A DNA stretch of 7,287 nt from Rhodospirillales bacterium Alpha_05 (lineage in GTDB: Bacteria; Pseudomonadota; Alphaproteobacteria; Rhodospirillales; Rhodospirillaceae): positions 1 through 7,287 of the forward strand of contig LUYR01000389.1 of NCBI GenBank assembly GCA_001603335.1. The letters are read 5' to 3'. Of this stretch, positions 5,445-7,287 are shown in pieces. Within the stretch, counting starts at the first letter, position 1. Each line of letters starts with the position of its first letter. The translations under genes were made by a program, and so were the position numbers. A model generated the notes under the pieces. It saw nothing but the letters and a program-made list of their open reading frames with translations, had not been told where the DNA came from and made no database searches.

Positions 5445-6665
5445 TCAGAGGCTTTCATGGCCGAGATGGGGGCAGGTCCGAATCCAGCGGACGATGTCTC
5501 CGAGCGGCGCGAGGCTCTCCAGCCGCGCGAGGTCGCCGTCGGTCTCCGCGAGGTCGTCGGCGGCGTCGCGCTCCAGCGCCATCGCCACACGGGCGACGTG
5601 GACGAAGTCCGCCGTGGTCGGCAGGTTGGGCAACGCGCCGAGCTTGGACGGGAACGGCCAGCCGATCACCCCCTCGACCACCGCGTCGGGGAAACCCCAA
5701 AGATGCAAGAGATATCCGCCCGCCAGCGCGTGGTTGAAGCCGAACAGCTTCTCCTCGGCGTCGGTGAGGCTCATCTTGCCGGCGGCGGCGGCGGCGCGCG
5801 CGGCATGGTGGCGGCGCGGGTCGTTCATCGCCATCAGCAACTGGCCGATGCCGTGGAGCATCCCCGCGAGCGTCGCTTCGTTGGCGAGTTCGGTGGGGGC
5901 GCGCATCGCGAGCGCCATGTGGCGGGTGACGGTGCCGCACTGGATTCCTTCGCGCCACAGCGCCTCGATCGGCAGGCCGCCGAGTTCGACTCCCTGGAGC
6001 GAGGCGACCATGCCGTGGGTGAGGGCGAGGGCGCGCACGGTGTCGAGGCCGAGCAGCCGGGTGGCGTGGCCGACATCGGCAATGGTCATCGGCAGGGCGA
6101 AGATCGGCGAGTTGGCGATCTGCAGCAGGCGCGCGGAAAATCCCACGTCCTTGACCACGATCCGGCCGACCGCGTCGAGCGGCGCGGCGTCGTTGCGAAT
6201 CGCCTCCATCAGGCGGATGTAGATGCCGGGCGGGCTCGGGATCGCGCGCATCTTGCCGATGCGGTCGAGAAAATCGCCGTCGCCGAGCAGTCGCCGCAGC
6301 CTGAGCGCGCGCGAAATCACCATGTCGAGGCGTTCGGCGCTGCACGGCTTGCTGAGGAACTGCGGTGCCGGGCCGATGGCTTTCAGCAGGGTTTCGCGCT
6401 CGGTCTGCCCGGAAAGGATGATCCGCACCGTGCCGGGCCAGAGCGTCGCGATCCGGTCGAGAAACTGCACCCCGTCCATTCCCGGCATCCGCAAGTCGCT
6501 CACCACCACCTCGGCGGGCTCGCGCTGCATCTCGGCGAACGCCGCGTCGGGCGTGCCGACGAAGCGCATCTGCCAGACGTCGCTGCGGCGATGCAGGGCG
6601 CGCTTCAGTCCCTGCAGCACCATCGGATCGTCGTCGAGGAAGAGGATACGGGTCTGGATCGTCAT
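5445..6665 (-). CDS. Response regulator with HDOD output domain
   Basis: A 406-residue two-component regulator. The receiver domain (about 3-125) has the acidic cluster LDDDP (10-14), phospho-acceptor Asp57 in VVVSDLRMPGMDG (53-65), Ser85 in the switch position and Lys106 in LSKP; all residues needed for phosphorylation are present. A short linker leads to an HDOD domain (about 138-345) beginning IPSPPGIYIRLMEAI, with VVKDVGFSARLLQIANS and MLHGIGQLLMAM. HDOD domains are HD-related but lack the catalytic His-Asp pair, as here where the pair reads His-Gly, and act as protein-interaction modules in signalling. There is no DNA-binding domain, so output is probably through protein contacts. The ATG overlaps the kinase stop as ATGA, indicating translational coupling and a cognate pair. 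The C-terminal 60 residues are less conserved and unassigned. Confidence 0.92.
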   Translation of the reverse strand: MTIQTRILFLDDDPMVLQGLKRALHRRSDVWQMRFVGTPDAAFAEMQREPAEVVVSDLRMPGMDGVQFLDRIATLWPGTVRIILSGQTERETLLKAIGPAPQFLSKPCSAERLDMVISRALRLRRLLGDGDFLDRIGKMRAIPSPPGIYIRLMEAIRNDAAPLDAVGRIVVKDVGFSARLLQIANSPIFALPMTIADVGHATRLLGLDTVRALALTHGMVASLQGVELGGLPIEALWREGIQCGTVTRHMALAMRAPTELANEATLAGMLHGIGQLLMAMNDPRRHHAARAAAAAGKMSLTDAEEKLFGFNHALAGGYLLHLWGFPDAVVEGVIGWPFPSKLGALPNLPTTADFVHVARVAMALERDAADDLAETDGDLARLESLAPLGDIVRWIRTCPHLGHESL

Positions 6666-7287
6666 CGGCTCGGCATCCCAGCGTCGGGTTTTTCGTAGGG
6701 AAGGATTAGCGTGAACCGGGTCGGTTGTCCCGGCTGACTTTCGCAGTGGATTTCGCCGCCGTGGATGCGGGTGACGATGCTGTGGGCGATGCTGAGGCCC
6801 TGGCCGCTGCCGCGACCCGGCGCGCGGGTGGTGAAGAACGGCTCGAATACCCGGCCCAGATGGTGCTGCGGAATGCCGACGCCGGTGTCGGCGATGGCGA
6901 TCTCGACATGGTTGCCGCGGTCGCGGGTACGCACCGTGATCTTGCCGCGCTCGGCGCGTCCGGTCTCGTCGATCGCCTGGGCGGCGTTGACGACGATGTT
7001 GAGGATCGCCTGGCCGAGCTGGTCGGCGTGGGCGAGGACGAGAGGCAGGGTGTCGTCGAGGTCGAGCTCGGTATCCGCCACCGGCTGCCAGCGGTTGCGG
7101 CTGAGTAGCAGGGTATCGCGCACGAGGGCGTTGATGTCGGCGGGGGCGGCTTCGGCTTCCGCCGGATTGGCGAAGGTTTTGACCGCGCCGATGATCTTGC
7201 CGATGGTTTCGATGCCGCCCCGCGCCTGACTCGCGGCGGCGGCGCACTCCTTGCGCAGGAACGCGAGGTCGACCCCCGCCTCGGCGG
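6662..7287 (-). CDS. Sensor histidine kinase, C-terminal part, cut by window edge
   Basis: The last 207 codons of a two-component sensor kinase; the 5' part, with sensor region and phospho-accepting His, lies beyond base 7287. The visible part starts in the second helix of the dimerisation domain (SQARGGIETIGKIIGAVKTF, residues 19-38 of the fragment) and continues into a complete HATPase domain. Its ATP-binding motifs are the N box NIVVNAAQA (96-104), G1 DTGVGIP (133-139), F box FEPFFTT (147-153) and G2 GSGQGLS (159-165). The helix pattern and FANP/DINALV linker resemble kinases of the HEINTPIQ type, but this cannot be confirmed without the missing segment. The stop overlaps the start of the HDOD response regulator, its likely partner. 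The signal sensed is unknown. Confidence 0.93.
   Translation of the reverse strand, partial: AEAGVDLAFLRKECAAAASQARGGIETIGKIIGAVKTFANPAEAEAAPADINALVRDTLLLSRNRWQPVADTELDLDDTLPLVLAHADQLGQAILNIVVNAAQAIDETGRAERGKITVRTRDRGNHVEIAIADTGVGIPQHHLGRVFEPFFTTRAPGRGSGQGLSIAHSIVTRIHGGEIHCESQPGQPTRFTLILPYEKPDAGMPSR

Noticed and set aside
5457..6698. 413-residue plus-strand open frame opposite the HDOD regulator
   Set aside because: It is an antisense shadow with low-complexity composition; the opposite strand encodes complete receiver and HDOD domains.
6666..7247. N-terminal extension of the response regulator reading through the kinase region
   Set aside because: The extension is an out-of-frame, Arg/Pro-rich reading of the kinase gene. 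The receiver domain begins exactly at the ATG at 6665 that overlaps the kinase stop.

Overview
This GC-rich window looks like chromosomal DNA of an alphaproteobacterium, probably of the Rhodospirillales type, though the genus cannot be read from it. Two things point there. One is the form of the dihydroorotase-like gene. The other is two sequences matching the promoter of the EcfG general-stress sigma factor, GGAAC-N16/17-CGTT, which is a hallmark of Alphaproteobacteria. All major open frames are explained by recognisable bacterial families. There is no sign of an insertion sequence, phage gene, CRISPR array, tRNA or rRNA.

Layout. (1) Bases 1-2414, minus strand: dusA (tRNA-dihydrouridine synthase A), then after a 125-base gap pyrB (aspartate carbamoyltransferase), whose stop overlaps the start of a dihydroorotase-family gene (pyrC-like, cut by the window edge). 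The dihydroorotase homologue has lost the His-x-His-x-Arg metal and substrate signature, so it is probably the non-catalytic partner of PyrB. (2) Bases 2541-4854, plus strand: a three-gene stress block. It contains a DUF892/YciF-like ferritin-fold protein with its own EcfG-type promoter and a strong intrinsic terminator, a short MgtC/SapB membrane protein starting just after that terminator, and a YghA/general-stress-protein-39-like short-chain dehydrogenase behind a second EcfG-type promoter. (3) Bases 4858-7287, minus strand: the C-terminal part of a sensor histidine kinase (cut by the window edge), translationally coupled to a response regulator with an HDOD output domain, then 62 bases later a two-ACT-domain protein resembling the glycine cleavage repressor GcvR. 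This last gene converges on the dehydrogenase with only 3 bases between stop codons.

How they work together. The left block is housekeeping (tRNA modification and de novo pyrimidine synthesis). The middle block is the most coherent accessory unit: the first and third genes each carry a separate EcfG-type promoter, suggesting they respond together to general stress such as starvation, desiccation, osmotic or oxidative challenge. The right block is a signalling cassette whose signal and target cannot be read from the window. No wholly new system is evident. The items most worth a second look are the paired stress promoters, the Lys-to-Arg change in the dehydrogenase active site, the degenerate dihydroorotase, and the terminator placed against the MgtC ribosome-binding site.
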